From Actinomycetes bacterium (GTDB lineage: Bacteria; Actinomycetota; Actinomycetes; JAHEKZ01): a DNA stretch of 49,795 nt. How positions within the stretch are numbered: position 1 is the stretch's first letter; each line of letters starts with the position of its first letter. The stretch lies in contig JAHEKZ010000008.1 of the NCBI GenBank assembly GCA_024644435.1, positions 14,471-64,265 of the forward strand. Direction: 5' to 3'. The position numbers were made by a program, and so were the translations under genes. The notes under the pieces are model-generated. The model was not told the DNA's origin. It searched no databases and saw nothing but the letters and a program-made list of their open reading frames with translations. This document shows positions 24,648 to 33,471 of this stretch, one piece after another.

Positions 24648-26164
24648 GCAGCCTGAGCGTCTGGGCACGGCGTCCGGCCGCGCAGCTGGTTCTCGTGCTC
24701 CTCGTCGTCACCGCGGCAGCGGTGGTCGCGACAGCGGTGTCCGACAACAGCTCAACTCCGGCGGCGGTGACCCCCGAGGTAGTTCCCGTGACCGAGACCA
24801 CGGTGGCCTGCCCCGGACTCCGGTCGCGGCGCGGTTTCACCGAGTCGGCCGTGGCCGCTGCTACACCACCAACGGTGTCCGGGGTCGACCAGACCGATGC
24901 CGGCAGCGGCGTGGTGCGCACGCTCTTCCCGCGCGTCTCGCGTGAGCGAACGCTGATCAGCCTGAACGAGCCCGGCGACCGGGATGCCTATGTCGGGCGC
25001 GACGGTGAGCGCGACTCGGTCACCGGATCGGCCTCCGGTGCGCTGGCGCCCGGGTTCTCGGTGACCCAGACCGAGCGAACGGTCGACGGCGCCGGGCGAG
25101 GTTTGGCGTCCACTCAGTGCCAACCGACGGGCACCGACTTCTGGTTCGTGGGAGCGGCCTCCGGAGTGGGCCAGCGAGCTGTGCTGGTGCTCACCAACCC
25201 CGAGGCGGCCACGGCGATCGTCGACGTAACGTTGCATGGACGCAGTGGCATCGTGGACGCGCCCGGTGCCCGTGGTGTCCAGGTAGGGCCGCGCTCCAGC
25301 GTCAGCCTCCGGCTCGACCAGGTGGCACCCGGCGAGAAGGTGCTTGCCGTGCACGCCCAGGTCCGTGTCGGCCGGTTGTCCGCCGCGATCACCGAGACTG
25401 ACGTGAACGGCTTCGACCCAGGGGGTACCGATTGGCTCCCGGCCGCCATCGCGCCCATCAACGACCTGGTCGTTCCGGGCGTTCCGGCGGTCGCACGCGG
25501 ACGGGACGCCAAGGTCCGGCTCGACATCGTCGCTCCCGGTGAGGCAGCCGTCGTCACCGTGTCGATCGTGACGCCTGAAGGCTCATTCACGCCGCAGGGC
25601 GTCAACATCGTGGACGTACCCGAGCAAGGGGTCGCCTCCGTCGACCTCACCGAGGCGCTCCGCGGTGACCCCGCCGCCATCGTGCTGTCGTCCGACGTAC
25701 CGGTGAGCGCCGGTGCCCGCGTCCTGCTCGAGAAGCCGGACATCTTCGGAGATGTGCTCTTCCTTGCTGCAGCCGATCCCCTCGATGCCGCCGCGGTGGT
25801 GCCCGACAACCGCAGTACCAAGGACCTGCAGACCCGGTTGATCCTGACCGCCCCCGAGTCGGCAGCGAGCGCCGTGATCACCGGCTTCGCGAGGGGCCGC
25901 GAGTGGACTGCCGGCCGGGTCTCACTCGACGCCGGTACGACCAAGGTTGTGACGGTCGACGCCCGCAAGGTCAAGGGCAAACGCGTCGACTCCTACGGTC
26001 TGGTGGTCACGCCGAGCGGCACCGGGCCGTTGTACGGCGTCCGCATGCTCGACGAGGAGGGCCCCCGTGGTCCGCTGGTCTCGTCGTTCCCTCTGACCAC
26101 CGCGCGGTTGCTGGCCGAGGTCCCCGAGGCGTTTCCGAAGATCGTGGTGGGGTCGGCCGGCTAG
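24644..26164 (+). CDS. DUF5719 family membrane-anchored exported protein
   Basis: The 506-residue protein has one N-terminal hydrophobic segment (about 13-32) and then an exported, beta-rich, low-cysteine region matching actinobacterial DUF5719. No catalytic motif is visible. Its ATG overlaps the TGA of the glycosyltransferase (ATGA), and the pair follows whiB2, so it is likely a partner or accessory of that enzyme in the envelope. Role in glycan export or wall assembly is inference. It ends 9 bases from the convergent zincin-like gene. Confidence 0.8.
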   Translation: MSSLSVWARRPAAQLVLVLLVVTAAAVVATAVSDNSSTPAAVTPEVVPVTETTVACPGLRSRRGFTESAVAAATPPTVSGVDQTDAGSGVVRTLFPRVSRERTLISLNEPGDRDAYVGRDGERDSVTGSASGALAPGFSVTQTERTVDGAGRGLASTQCQPTGTDFWFVGAASGVGQRAVLVLTNPEAATAIVDVTLHGRSGIVDAPGARGVQVGPRSSVSLRLDQVAPGEKVLAVHAQVRVGRLSAAITETDVNGFDPGGTDWLPAAIAPINDLVVPGVPAVARGRDAKVRLDIVAPGEAAVVTVSIVTPEGSFTPQGVNIVDVPEQGVASVDLTEALRGDPAAIVLSSDVPVSAGARVLLEKPDIFGDVLFLAAADPLDAAAVVPDNRSTKDLQTRLILTAPESAASAVITGFARGREWTAGRVSLDAGTTKVVTVDARKVKGKRVDSYGLVVTPSGTGPLYGVRMLDEEGPRGPLVSSFPLTTARLLAEVPEAFPKIVVGSAG

Positions 26165-26173
26165 ACCCGACGC

Positions 26174-26599
26174 CTACTCGGCCTCGGGGTCGAGGTCGGT
26201 GGCCGACACCCCGAGCTCAGCGGCCACCTGGGCGGCGAGCGTCTGTCGGACGAGGTGGGTCAGTCCCGCGGTTGTTCCGTCGCTACCGAGCTGCAGCGCC
26301 AGGGCGAACAGGGTGACGGAGACGGTGCCGTCAGCACGGCGTCGCGAGCTCGCGAGGAGCTGACCGTCGATCAGGTCGTCCGGCCCGGCCGCAGTGATCC
26401 GGCCCCGGTCGGGCAGGTCGGCGATCCCCACCGTCAGAGCCGTCAGGGCCGAGCCGGGGTGACCCGCCCTGGCGAGCCGGGCCAGCCGTACCCGGGATGC
26501 CTCGGCGATCGCGCTGAGGCGTCGGCGGCCGACCGGTGCGGACGGGAACGAACCGCCGCCCGCCCGCAGGGAGCGGCCATGTCGATGGTGCCGACTCAC
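26174..26599 (-). CDS. Metallopeptidase-family (zincin-like) protein lacking metal ligands
   Basis: The 141-residue product resembles the small actinobacterial 'metallopeptidase family' protein found beside whiB2 (M. tuberculosis Rv3259): basic RHHRHGRSLR start, then a C-terminal helix. In usual members that helix reads VHEVVVEQVAELLG or similar; here it reads LVRQTLAAQVAAELG, so the His, the acidic residue and the later Glu are replaced by Arg, Gln and Ala. Peptidase activity is therefore unlikely and a structural or regulatory role more probable. The family comparison is from memory. GTG at 26599 is the only credible start; it is divergent from DUF3499 by 143 bases. Confidence 0.7.
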   Translation of the reverse strand: MSRHHRHGRSLRAGGGSFPSAPVGRRRLSAIAEASRVRLARLARAGHPGSALTALTVGIADLPDRGRITAAGPDDLIDGQLLASSRRRADGTVSVTLFALALQLGSDGTTAGLTHLVRQTLAAQVAAELGVSATDLDPEAE

Positions 26600-26645
26600 C
26601 GAGGACGCCTCATGCGCGGCACCCTAGGTGCAGGTGCGGCCACAC

Positions 26646-26685
26646 GGCGACAGGTGGCGACTGGTGGCGACAGGTGGCGACACGG
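26646..26685. repeat. Four tandem 10-bp units between divergent genes
   Basis: GGCGACAGGT, GGCGACTGGT, GGCGACAGGT and GGCGACACGG run head to tail. The 10-bp period is close to one helical turn, so the units face the same side of the DNA. They lie between the zincin-like gene and DUF3499, 46 bases before the DUF3499 -10 element. Confidence 0.85.
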
Positions 26686-26730
26686 TGGTGGGTAGCGGCC
26701 GAAATGAGCCGATCGGTCCGGCGATGCCGG

Positions 26731-26736
26731 TACCGT
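26731..26736 (+). promoter_or_regulatory. -10 element TACCGT, leaderless start of DUF3499 gene
   Basis: TACCGT is followed by CGCGCC (6 bases) and GTG at 26743, without a Shine-Dalgarno sequence. Confidence 0.55.
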
Positions 26737-26742
26737 CGCGCC

Positions 26743-27129
26743 GTGAGTCCCATGAGGCGCTGCTCGCGCACCGCGTGCAATCGCGCGGCCGTCATGACCC
26801 TGACGTACGTCTATGCCGACTCCACGGCCGTGCTCGGTCCCCTGGCCACGTACGCCGAGCCACACTGCTACGACCTCTGTGAGGTCCACGGTGAGCGTTT
26901 GACCGCACCTCGCGGGTGGGAGATTCTCCGACTCGCCCCTGATCCGGCCATGCTCGGACCGAGCAGCGACGACCTCGAAGCCCTTGCTGATGCCGTCCGT
27001 GAGGCGGGTCGCCCCACGCACGAGGCCAGCCCGGCCCCGAGCGGGTCGAGCAGGCCGGGGGAAGCGGTCGAGAAGGGTCGGCGTGGGCATCTGTGGGTGC
27101 TCCCGCCGCTGGAGGACACCTCGGTCTGA
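26743..27129 (+). CDS. DUF3499 family protein
   Basis: The 128-residue product matches DUF3499, a family restricted to actinobacteria and conserved beside whiB2 (M. tuberculosis Rv3258c). Characteristic residues are the RRCSRTAC start, the TLTYVYADSTAVLGPLATYA stretch and the later DLCEVH with a Cys-X2-His pair, giving four possible zinc ligands (two Cys near residues 6 and 11, then Cys and His near 48-51). The C-terminal third is low-complexity. GTG at 26743 is supported by the leaderless -10; the open frame upstream is repetitive and non-coding. Function unknown. Confidence 0.85.
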   Translation: MSPMRRCSRTACNRAAVMTLTYVYADSTAVLGPLATYAEPHCYDLCEVHGERLTAPRGWEILRLAPDPAMLGPSSDDLEALADAVREAGRPTHEASPAPSGSSRPGEAVEKGRRGHLWVLPPLEDTSV

Positions 27130-27289
27130 CCCGCGGCATGACCGGTCTGTCCGGTTTAACCGTAATGCCGTGAATCTCCGTGAATTCAACCTCTCGCCCC
27201 CATCCTGCCGATAGCACCTGCGCATCACCGCCCGCCGCCCGTGCGGACCGGTCGACCACTGCCAGACCCGCACCTGAGGAGAACCCATC

Positions 27290-27547
27290 ATGGCCCGTAC
27301 GTCATCGCAGCCCATGGCCGTTCCGCTGGGATCGCTGACCCAGGCGGGTGCGCGTCTCGACATCACCTGCGCCGAGTGCGACAGCGAGCGGGTCACTCAC
27401 CTGGCCATGACGCTGACCGATGGAACGCCGGTTGAGTTCGTCTCGTGCCATCGGTGTGAGCACAAGACCTGGGTGGACGCCAGCGGGGTGCAGCACCGCG
27501 AGCTCCCCGTCGCGAGTGTCCTCGACAAGACGCGCAAGCCTCGCTGA
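27290..27547 (+). CDS. Small zinc-ribbon protein of unknown function
   Basis: The 85-residue protein has two CX2C knuckles, C27/C30 (CAEC) and C53/C56 (CHRC), separated by 22 residues, which is a typical zinc-ribbon arrangement. The ends are charged and probably flexible. ATG at 27290 has GAGGAG at good spacing, unlike the leaderless neighbours. It sits between DUF3499 and the phosphomannomutase, a position where actinobacteria often carry such a small gene. It might bind nucleic acid or a protein partner; nothing more can be said. The 160-base gap before it holds a direct repeat CCGTGAAT (27169 and 27178 region) and no clear promoter. Confidence 0.75.
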   Translation: MARTSSQPMAVPLGSLTQAGARLDITCAECDSERVTHLAMTLTDGTPVEFVSCHRCEHKTWVDASGVQHRELPVASVLDKTRKPR

Positions 27548-27577
27548 CCGGGGGCAGTCGTGCCCGTCTGGGCTCGG

Positions 27578-27583
27578 TAGGGT
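27578..27583 (+). promoter_or_regulatory. -10 element TAGGGT before phosphomannomutase
   Basis: TAGGGT stands 8 bases before the GTG at 27592, near-leaderless spacing; no ribosome-binding site is seen. Confidence 0.5.
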
Positions 27584-27591
27584 CCAGGCTT

Positions 27592-28995
27592 GTGAGTGCA
27601 GAAGCCAACCGGTCGGCCCCTGTCGACGCCGACGTCCTGGCGTCCATCGTCAAGGCCTACGACATTCGTGGCGTGGTGCCGAGCCAGCTCGACGCACGGA
27701 TCTGCCACGACATCGGTGCGGCCTTCGTCCAGCTGCTGGAGGCCGAGGGCGAGGTGGCCGGCCTGGTCGTGGGTCACGACATGCGACCGACGTCTCCTGA
27801 GCTCGCGGCCGCCTTCGCCGACGGTGCGGCATCGGCCGGCGCCGACGTGACGATGATCGGCCTGGCCAGCACGGACGAGCTCTATTGCGCTTCTGGACTG
27901 CTCGGTCTCCCCGGGGCGATGTTCACCGCCAGCCACAACCCGGCGCAGTACAACGGGATCAAGCTCTGTCGGGCGTATGCGGCTCCGGTCGGGCAGGAGT
28001 CCGGTCTCGGGCAGATCAAGGATGCCCTCGCGCGTGGGGTCAGTATTCCGCCGACCGAGCGAGGGAGCATCGCCGAACGCGACATGCTCGCCGACTATGC
28101 GGCCCACCTGCACTCCCTCGTCGACCTCAGTGGGGGGCGACCGATGACAGTGGTCGTCGACGCCGGCAACGGGATGGCCGGGCTCACCGCCCCCGCGGTC
28201 TTCGCCGGCCTCCCCATGACGCTCCTCCCGCTCTTCTTCGAGCTCGACGGAACGTTCCCGAACCACGAGGCCAACCCGATCGATCCCGAGAACTTGCGCG
28301 ACCTGCAGGCCGCCGTCCTGGCTCATGAGGCTGACATCGGATTGGCGTTCGACGGCGATGCAGATCGATGCTTCGTCGTCGACGAACGAGGGTCCATCGT
28401 GTCGCCCAGCGTGCTTGCCGCACTGATCGCTGACCGAGAGCTGGCTCGCGACCCCGGCGGGACCGTCATCTACAACCTGATCACCAGCCAGGTCGTGCCC
28501 GAGGTGGTGGTCGAAGCGGGGGGCACTGCTGTTCGCTCGCGCGTCGGTCACTCGTTCATCAAGGGTGTGATGGCTGAGACGGGTGCGGTGTTCGGCGGTG
28601 AGCACTCTGGTCACTTCTACTTCCGTGACTTCTGGCGGGCCGACTCGGGCATGCTGGCTGGGATGCATGCACTGGCGGCGCTCGGCAGCAGCCCTGCCCC
28701 GCTCTCGCAGCTGCTGGCACCGTACGACCGCTATGCCGCCAGCGGAGAGATCAACTCAACCGTTGTCGACCAGGCTCAGGTGATCGCTGATATCCGGTCG
28801 AGCTGGGCCGCGCGTCCGGGCGTCGCGCTCGACGAGCTCGACGGACTCACCGTTACCGGCGACGGCTGGTGGTTCAACGTCCGCGCCAGCAACACCGAAC
28901 CTCTGCTGAGACTGAACGTGGAGGCCGGCGAGCGCCAGGCGTTGGAGCGCATCCGCGACGAGGTGCTGGCGCAGATCCGTGGCGGGCGGACGTGA
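27592..28995 (+). CDS. manB: Phosphomannomutase / phosphoglucomutase
   Basis: The 467-residue protein has all alpha-D-phosphohexomutase motifs: catalytic serine S114 in TASHNP, the metal loop D254-G-D256-A-D258-R259, the sugar-binding GGEHSG (335-340) and the C-terminal phosphate-binding RASNTEP loop. It interconverts mannose-6-phosphate and mannose-1-phosphate, feeding the GDP-mannose pyrophosphorylase at 9.4 kb for mannolipids and glycoprotein mannose. It corresponds to M. tuberculosis Rv3257c. It opens a run of overlapping genes (Trm112, isomerase, CDF). Confidence 0.92.
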   Translation: MSAEANRSAPVDADVLASIVKAYDIRGVVPSQLDARICHDIGAAFVQLLEAEGEVAGLVVGHDMRPTSPELAAAFADGAASAGADVTMIGLASTDELYCASGLLGLPGAMFTASHNPAQYNGIKLCRAYAAPVGQESGLGQIKDALARGVSIPPTERGSIAERDMLADYAAHLHSLVDLSGGRPMTVVVDAGNGMAGLTAPAVFAGLPMTLLPLFFELDGTFPNHEANPIDPENLRDLQAAVLAHEADIGLAFDGDADRCFVVDERGSIVSPSVLAALIADRELARDPGGTVIYNLITSQVVPEVVVEAGGTAVRSRVGHSFIKGVMAETGAVFGGEHSGHFYFRDFWRADSGMLAGMHALAALGSSPAPLSQLLAPYDRYAASGEINSTVVDQAQVIADIRSSWAARPGVALDELDGLTVTGDGWWFNVRASNTEPLLRLNVEAGERQALERIRDEVLAQIRGGRT

Positions 28996-29189
28996 CGGAA
29001 CCGGGCGGCATCGAGCCAGAGCTGCTCGAGATCATCGTCTGCCCACGCTGTCGGTCTGACCTGCTGCCGCATCCGGACGCCGAGCGGCCGGACTCGTTGC
29101 GCTGCTCCGACGAGAAGTGTGGCCTCGTGTACCCCGTCCGCGACGGTATTCCGGTGCTGCTGGTCGACGAGGCCGGCCATGAGGGCTGA
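28992..29189 (+). CDS. Trm112 family zinc protein
   Basis: The 65-residue product has the Trm112 pattern: LLEIIVCPRC with C17 and C20, then C38 and C43, and the terminal YPVRDGIPVLL motif. In eukaryotes Trm112 activates several methyltransferases; bacterial homologues (YcaR/YbaR type) are less clear, though a methyltransferase-partner role has been shown in some organisms. GTG at 28992 overlaps the mutase TGA by 4 bases, and the stop is overlapped by the next gene by 11 bases. Confidence 0.88.
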   Translation: MTEPGGIEPELLEIIVCPRCRSDLLPHPDAERPDSLRCSDEKCGLVYPVRDGIPVLLVDEAGHEG

Positions 29190-30309
29190 GGCCGACTCCC
29201 GCCGGCCGCTGCCGGCGGGCACGCCCTGCATCGACCTCGACGACGTAGCGGCGGTTCGCGCTGCCGACCCCGGTTCGATGCTGGACAACGTCGCGTCGGC
29301 CGGCGACCAGGTTCGGCAGGCGGTGATCGCCTGCGAGCGCTCCAGGGTGGTCGACGTCCGTGACGGCGGGCGACCCCGTGCCGTTGTCGTCACGGGCATG
29401 GGTGGCTCGGGCATCGCAGGACACGTGCTTCAGGCAGTAGCCGGACCGGAGTGCCCAGTCCCCGTCGAGCGCGTACGTGGGTGGACGCTCCCGGCCTGGG
29501 TCGGGGTCGACGACCTGGTGATCGCCGTGTCGAGCTCGGGGCGGACGGCCGAGACGATGGCGTGTGCCACGACCGCACTCGAGCGGGGCGCACGGACGGT
29601 CGTCGTGGCCGCCGAGGGATCGCCCTTGGTCGAGCTGGCCGATCGGGCCGGCATCCCGTGGGTGCCCGTTCCGCCAGGTCGACCCCCACGAGCCAACTTG
29701 TGGGCGTTGTCGGTGCCGCTCCTGGTGGCGGCCGACGCGCTGGGCGTGGTGGACGCCGAAGCAAGCCGCCTCGAAGAGGTGGCTGAGCTGCTCGACGGCT
29801 TGGCTGCTCAGTGCGCCCCTTCGGTGCCGAGAGCTGAGAACCCGGCCAAGCAGCTGGCCCACGACCTCTTCGGCACCCTGCCGATGATCTGGGGCAGCAG
29901 CGACCTGGCGGGGATCGCTGCCTACCGGCTGCTGTGCCAGCTGGCAGAGAACGCGAAGTACCCCGCTGTGAACGGCGTTCTGCCTGAGGCGTTGCACAAC
30001 CAGGTGGTCACCTTCAGCGCACCGCAGGCGTCAGGTCTTCCGATCCGCCTCGTGCTGCTGCGTGACACCGTCGAGCAGCAGCAGGTGGCGGTCGCCGCTG
30101 ACGAGGCAGACGCTCTGGCGCTCGAGTCGGGGGTGAACGTGAGTCGGCTCATGGCCGTTGGTGAGCACCCGCTCGAACGGATGGCGAGTCTCTGCGCGGT
30201 CGGCGACTTCGCGAGTGTGTACCTCGGTCTCCTCGGGGGAGTGGATCCGACTCCGATCCGACCCATCGAAACCCTGAAGGCCCGTGTGCAGGAGCGGCAG
30301 GCCGGCTAG
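29179..30309 (+). CDS. SIS-domain phosphoglucose/phosphomannose isomerase family protein
   Basis: The 376-residue product has a first SIS domain with GMGGSGIAG at 73-81 and SSSGRT at 118-123, and a second SIS-like half with ENPAKQLAHDLFGTLP and EALHNQ (the family's conserved His-containing segment). The family interconverts fructose-6-phosphate with glucose- and/or mannose-6-phosphate. It corresponds in place to M. tuberculosis Rv3256c. ATG at 29179 has GAGG upstream and overlaps the Trm112 gene by 11 bases. With the mutase it forms a short route from fructose-6-phosphate to mannose-1-phosphate. Confidence 0.85.
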   Translation: MRAEADSRRPLPAGTPCIDLDDVAAVRAADPGSMLDNVASAGDQVRQAVIACERSRVVDVRDGGRPRAVVVTGMGGSGIAGHVLQAVAGPECPVPVERVRGWTLPAWVGVDDLVIAVSSSGRTAETMACATTALERGARTVVVAAEGSPLVELADRAGIPWVPVPPGRPPRANLWALSVPLLVAADALGVVDAEASRLEEVAELLDGLAAQCAPSVPRAENPAKQLAHDLFGTLPMIWGSSDLAGIAAYRLLCQLAENAKYPAVNGVLPEALHNQVVTFSAPQASGLPIRLVLLRDTVEQQQVAVAADEADALALESGVNVSRLMAVGEHPLERMASLCAVGDFASVYLGLLGGVDPTPIRPIETLKARVQERQAG

Positions 30310-31232
30310 TGAGTACTGAGAGCGGTACGCGTGCCATCGTGGCGGCGATGCTGGCCAATGTCGGCATCGCCGTGACCAAGTTCTTCGCCTTCGTCGTGTC
30401 CGGCTCGTCGTCGATGTTGGCCGAGTCGGTGCACTCGCTGGCCGACTCCGGAAACCAAGTTCTCCTGCTCATCGGTGGGCGCCGGTCCAAGCGGGCCGCG
30501 ACACCCGAGCACCCGTTCGGCTACGGCCGTGAGCGATATCTCTACGCCTTCGTCGTGTCCATCGTGCTGTTCTCCGTCGGCGGTCTCTTCTCGGTCTACG
30601 AAGGCGTGCACAAGATGCGCCACCCGGAGGAGCTGACGAATCTGCTCGTCCCGATCGTGGTTCTCCTGGTCGCGATCGTGCTGGAGGGGTTTTCGCTGCG
30701 CACCGCCGTCGTCGAGTCGAACAAAGTGCGGCGGGGGCAGTCCTGGGTGCAGTTCGTGCGGCGCGCCAAGGCCCCCGAGCTCCCGGTGGTGTTGCTTGAG
30801 GACGTCGGCGCGTTGGTGGGACTGGTCCTGGCGCTGATCGGTGTCGGCCTGGCCGCTGTCACCGGAGACGTGATGTGGGACGGTTTGGGAACGATTGCGA
30901 TCGGCACGTTGCTCATCGTGATCGCTGTCGCGCTGGGTATCGAGACCAAGAGCCTGCTCCTGGGGGAAGGCGCTTCGGCGCCAGACCTCGGCAGGATTCG
31001 CGAGGCCCTGCTGAGTGGCGATGAGATCGAGCGGCTCGTCCACATGAAGACCCTCTTCCTCGGGCCGGACGAGCTGCTGGTTGCGGCCAAGGTCACGCTG
31101 CCCCCCGGCACCACGGTTGCCCAGGTGGCGCGGGCGATCAACGGGGCCGAGGCACGCATCCGCGCAGCGGTTCCGGTCGCCATGGTCATCTACCTCGAGC
31201 CGGACGTGTACGTCCCCGACGGCGAGGGCTGA
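30309..31232 (+). CDS. Cation diffusion facilitator family transporter
   Basis: The 307-residue protein has about six membrane helices (first near 8-32) with H42-SLAD46 in the second helix, the CDF metal site. In the fifth helix the usual HxxxD is replaced by E164-D165 (LLEDVGAL), as in the SLC30A9-like branch, so metal preference may differ from the zinc exporters. A cytoplasmic C-terminal domain (about 225-300) follows. It should export or exchange a divalent cation across the plasma membrane. GTG shares one base with the isomerase TAG, so it is the last gene of the overlapping run. Confidence 0.87.
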   Translation: MSTESGTRAIVAAMLANVGIAVTKFFAFVVSGSSSMLAESVHSLADSGNQVLLLIGGRRSKRAATPEHPFGYGRERYLYAFVVSIVLFSVGGLFSVYEGVHKMRHPEELTNLLVPIVVLLVAIVLEGFSLRTAVVESNKVRRGQSWVQFVRRAKAPELPVVLLEDVGALVGLVLALIGVGLAAVTGDVMWDGLGTIAIGTLLIVIAVALGIETKSLLLGEGASAPDLGRIREALLSGDEIERLVHMKTLFLGPDELLVAAKVTLPPGTTVAQVARAINGAEARIRAAVPVAMVIYLEPDVYVPDGEG

Positions 31233-31291
31233 TCCGGGGCCCCTCTCGTCGTGCATCAGGACGTCACAAGGCGGTGGCGTCGCGGCCCCGG

Positions 31292-31297
31292 TATCCT
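31292..31297 (+). promoter_or_regulatory. -10 element TATCCT, leaderless start of ahcY
   Basis: TATCCT is followed by 7 bases and GTG at 31305. There is no room for a riboswitch leader from this start site. Confidence 0.55.
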
Positions 31298-31304
31298 GGA
31301 GCGC

Positions 31305-32795
<1,491 letters not shown>

Positions 32796-32805
32796 GCGGG
32801 CCCTG

Positions 32806-33471
32806 ATGCGGTGCGGTGTTCTGGGTACGGGCATCGTCGGCCAGACCTTGGGGGCTGCCCTGGTGGGCCTCGGTCATGAGGTGTGCATGGGGTCCCGGTC
32901 GCTCCCGAACGAGCCGTCGCAGGCATGGGCCGACGCCAACGGCGACGCCGCTCGCGTCGGCACCTTCGCCGAAGCGGCCGCATTCGGCGACATCGTGCTC
33001 AACTGCACCGCCGGGGTGCACTCTCTTGCGGTCGTCGAGCAAGCCGGATCGACGGCCTTCACCGGCAAGGTGGTGGTCGACGTGGCCAACCCACTCGACT
33101 TCTCCGAAGGTTTCCCTCCACGGCTCGCGGTGGCGCCCGGGGACAGCCTTGCCGAGCAGATCCAACGGTTGCTGCCCGACGCGCACGTCGTCAAGGCCCT
33201 CAACACCGTGACGGCGTCGGTCATGGTCGACCCCGGATCGCTCGAGCAGCCGACGGACCTGTTCGTCGCCGGCGACGACGAGGGCGCCAAGGACCAGGTG
33301 ACGACCCTGCTGGCCGAGCTGGGGTGGAGTCGCGACCGAGTGCGTGACCTCGGGGGCCTGTCGGCCGCGCGCTCGCTCGAGGCGTACGTGATGCTGTGGG
33401 TGGGGCTGATGCAGTCGACCGGTTCCACGCAGTTCAATGTCCGTGTCGTCATGAGCGGCAGCTCGACGTGA
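32806..33471 (+). CDS. NADPH-dependent F420 reductase-like Rossmann protein
   Basis: The 221-residue product begins with a Rossmann motif GTGIVG and a GSRS turn that would suit the NADP 2'-phosphate, followed by NCTAG, VVDVANPL and VKALNTV, features of the COG2085 family that includes F420:NADP oxidoreductase (Fno). Since the window encodes F420 biosynthesis, an F420-linked reductase is plausible, but COG2085 also holds non-F420 members. ATG at 32806 is 10 bases after the ahcY stop. The stop overlaps the CPBP gene by 4 bases (GTGA). Confidence 0.75.
   Translation: MRCGVLGTGIVGQTLGAALVGLGHEVCMGSRSLPNEPSQAWADANGDAARVGTFAEAAAFGDIVLNCTAGVHSLAVVEQAGSTAFTGKVVVDVANPLDFSEGFPPRLAVAPGDSLAEQIQRLLPDAHVVKALNTVTASVMVDPGSLEQPTDLFVAGDDEGAKDQVTTLLAELGWSRDRVRDLGGLSAARSLEAYVMLWVGLMQSTGSTQFNVRVVMSGSST

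Noticed and set aside
26646-26685. CRISPR array
   Set aside because: The units are 10 bp, contiguous and without spacers; no cas gene is near.
27397-28668. Open frame of 423 codons on the minus strand
   Set aside because: Opposite the phosphomannomutase with all catalytic motifs; shadow.
31233-31304. SAH riboswitch before ahcY
   Set aside because: The gap is only 72 bases and the -10 element is 8 bases before the start codon, so no transcribed leader is expected.
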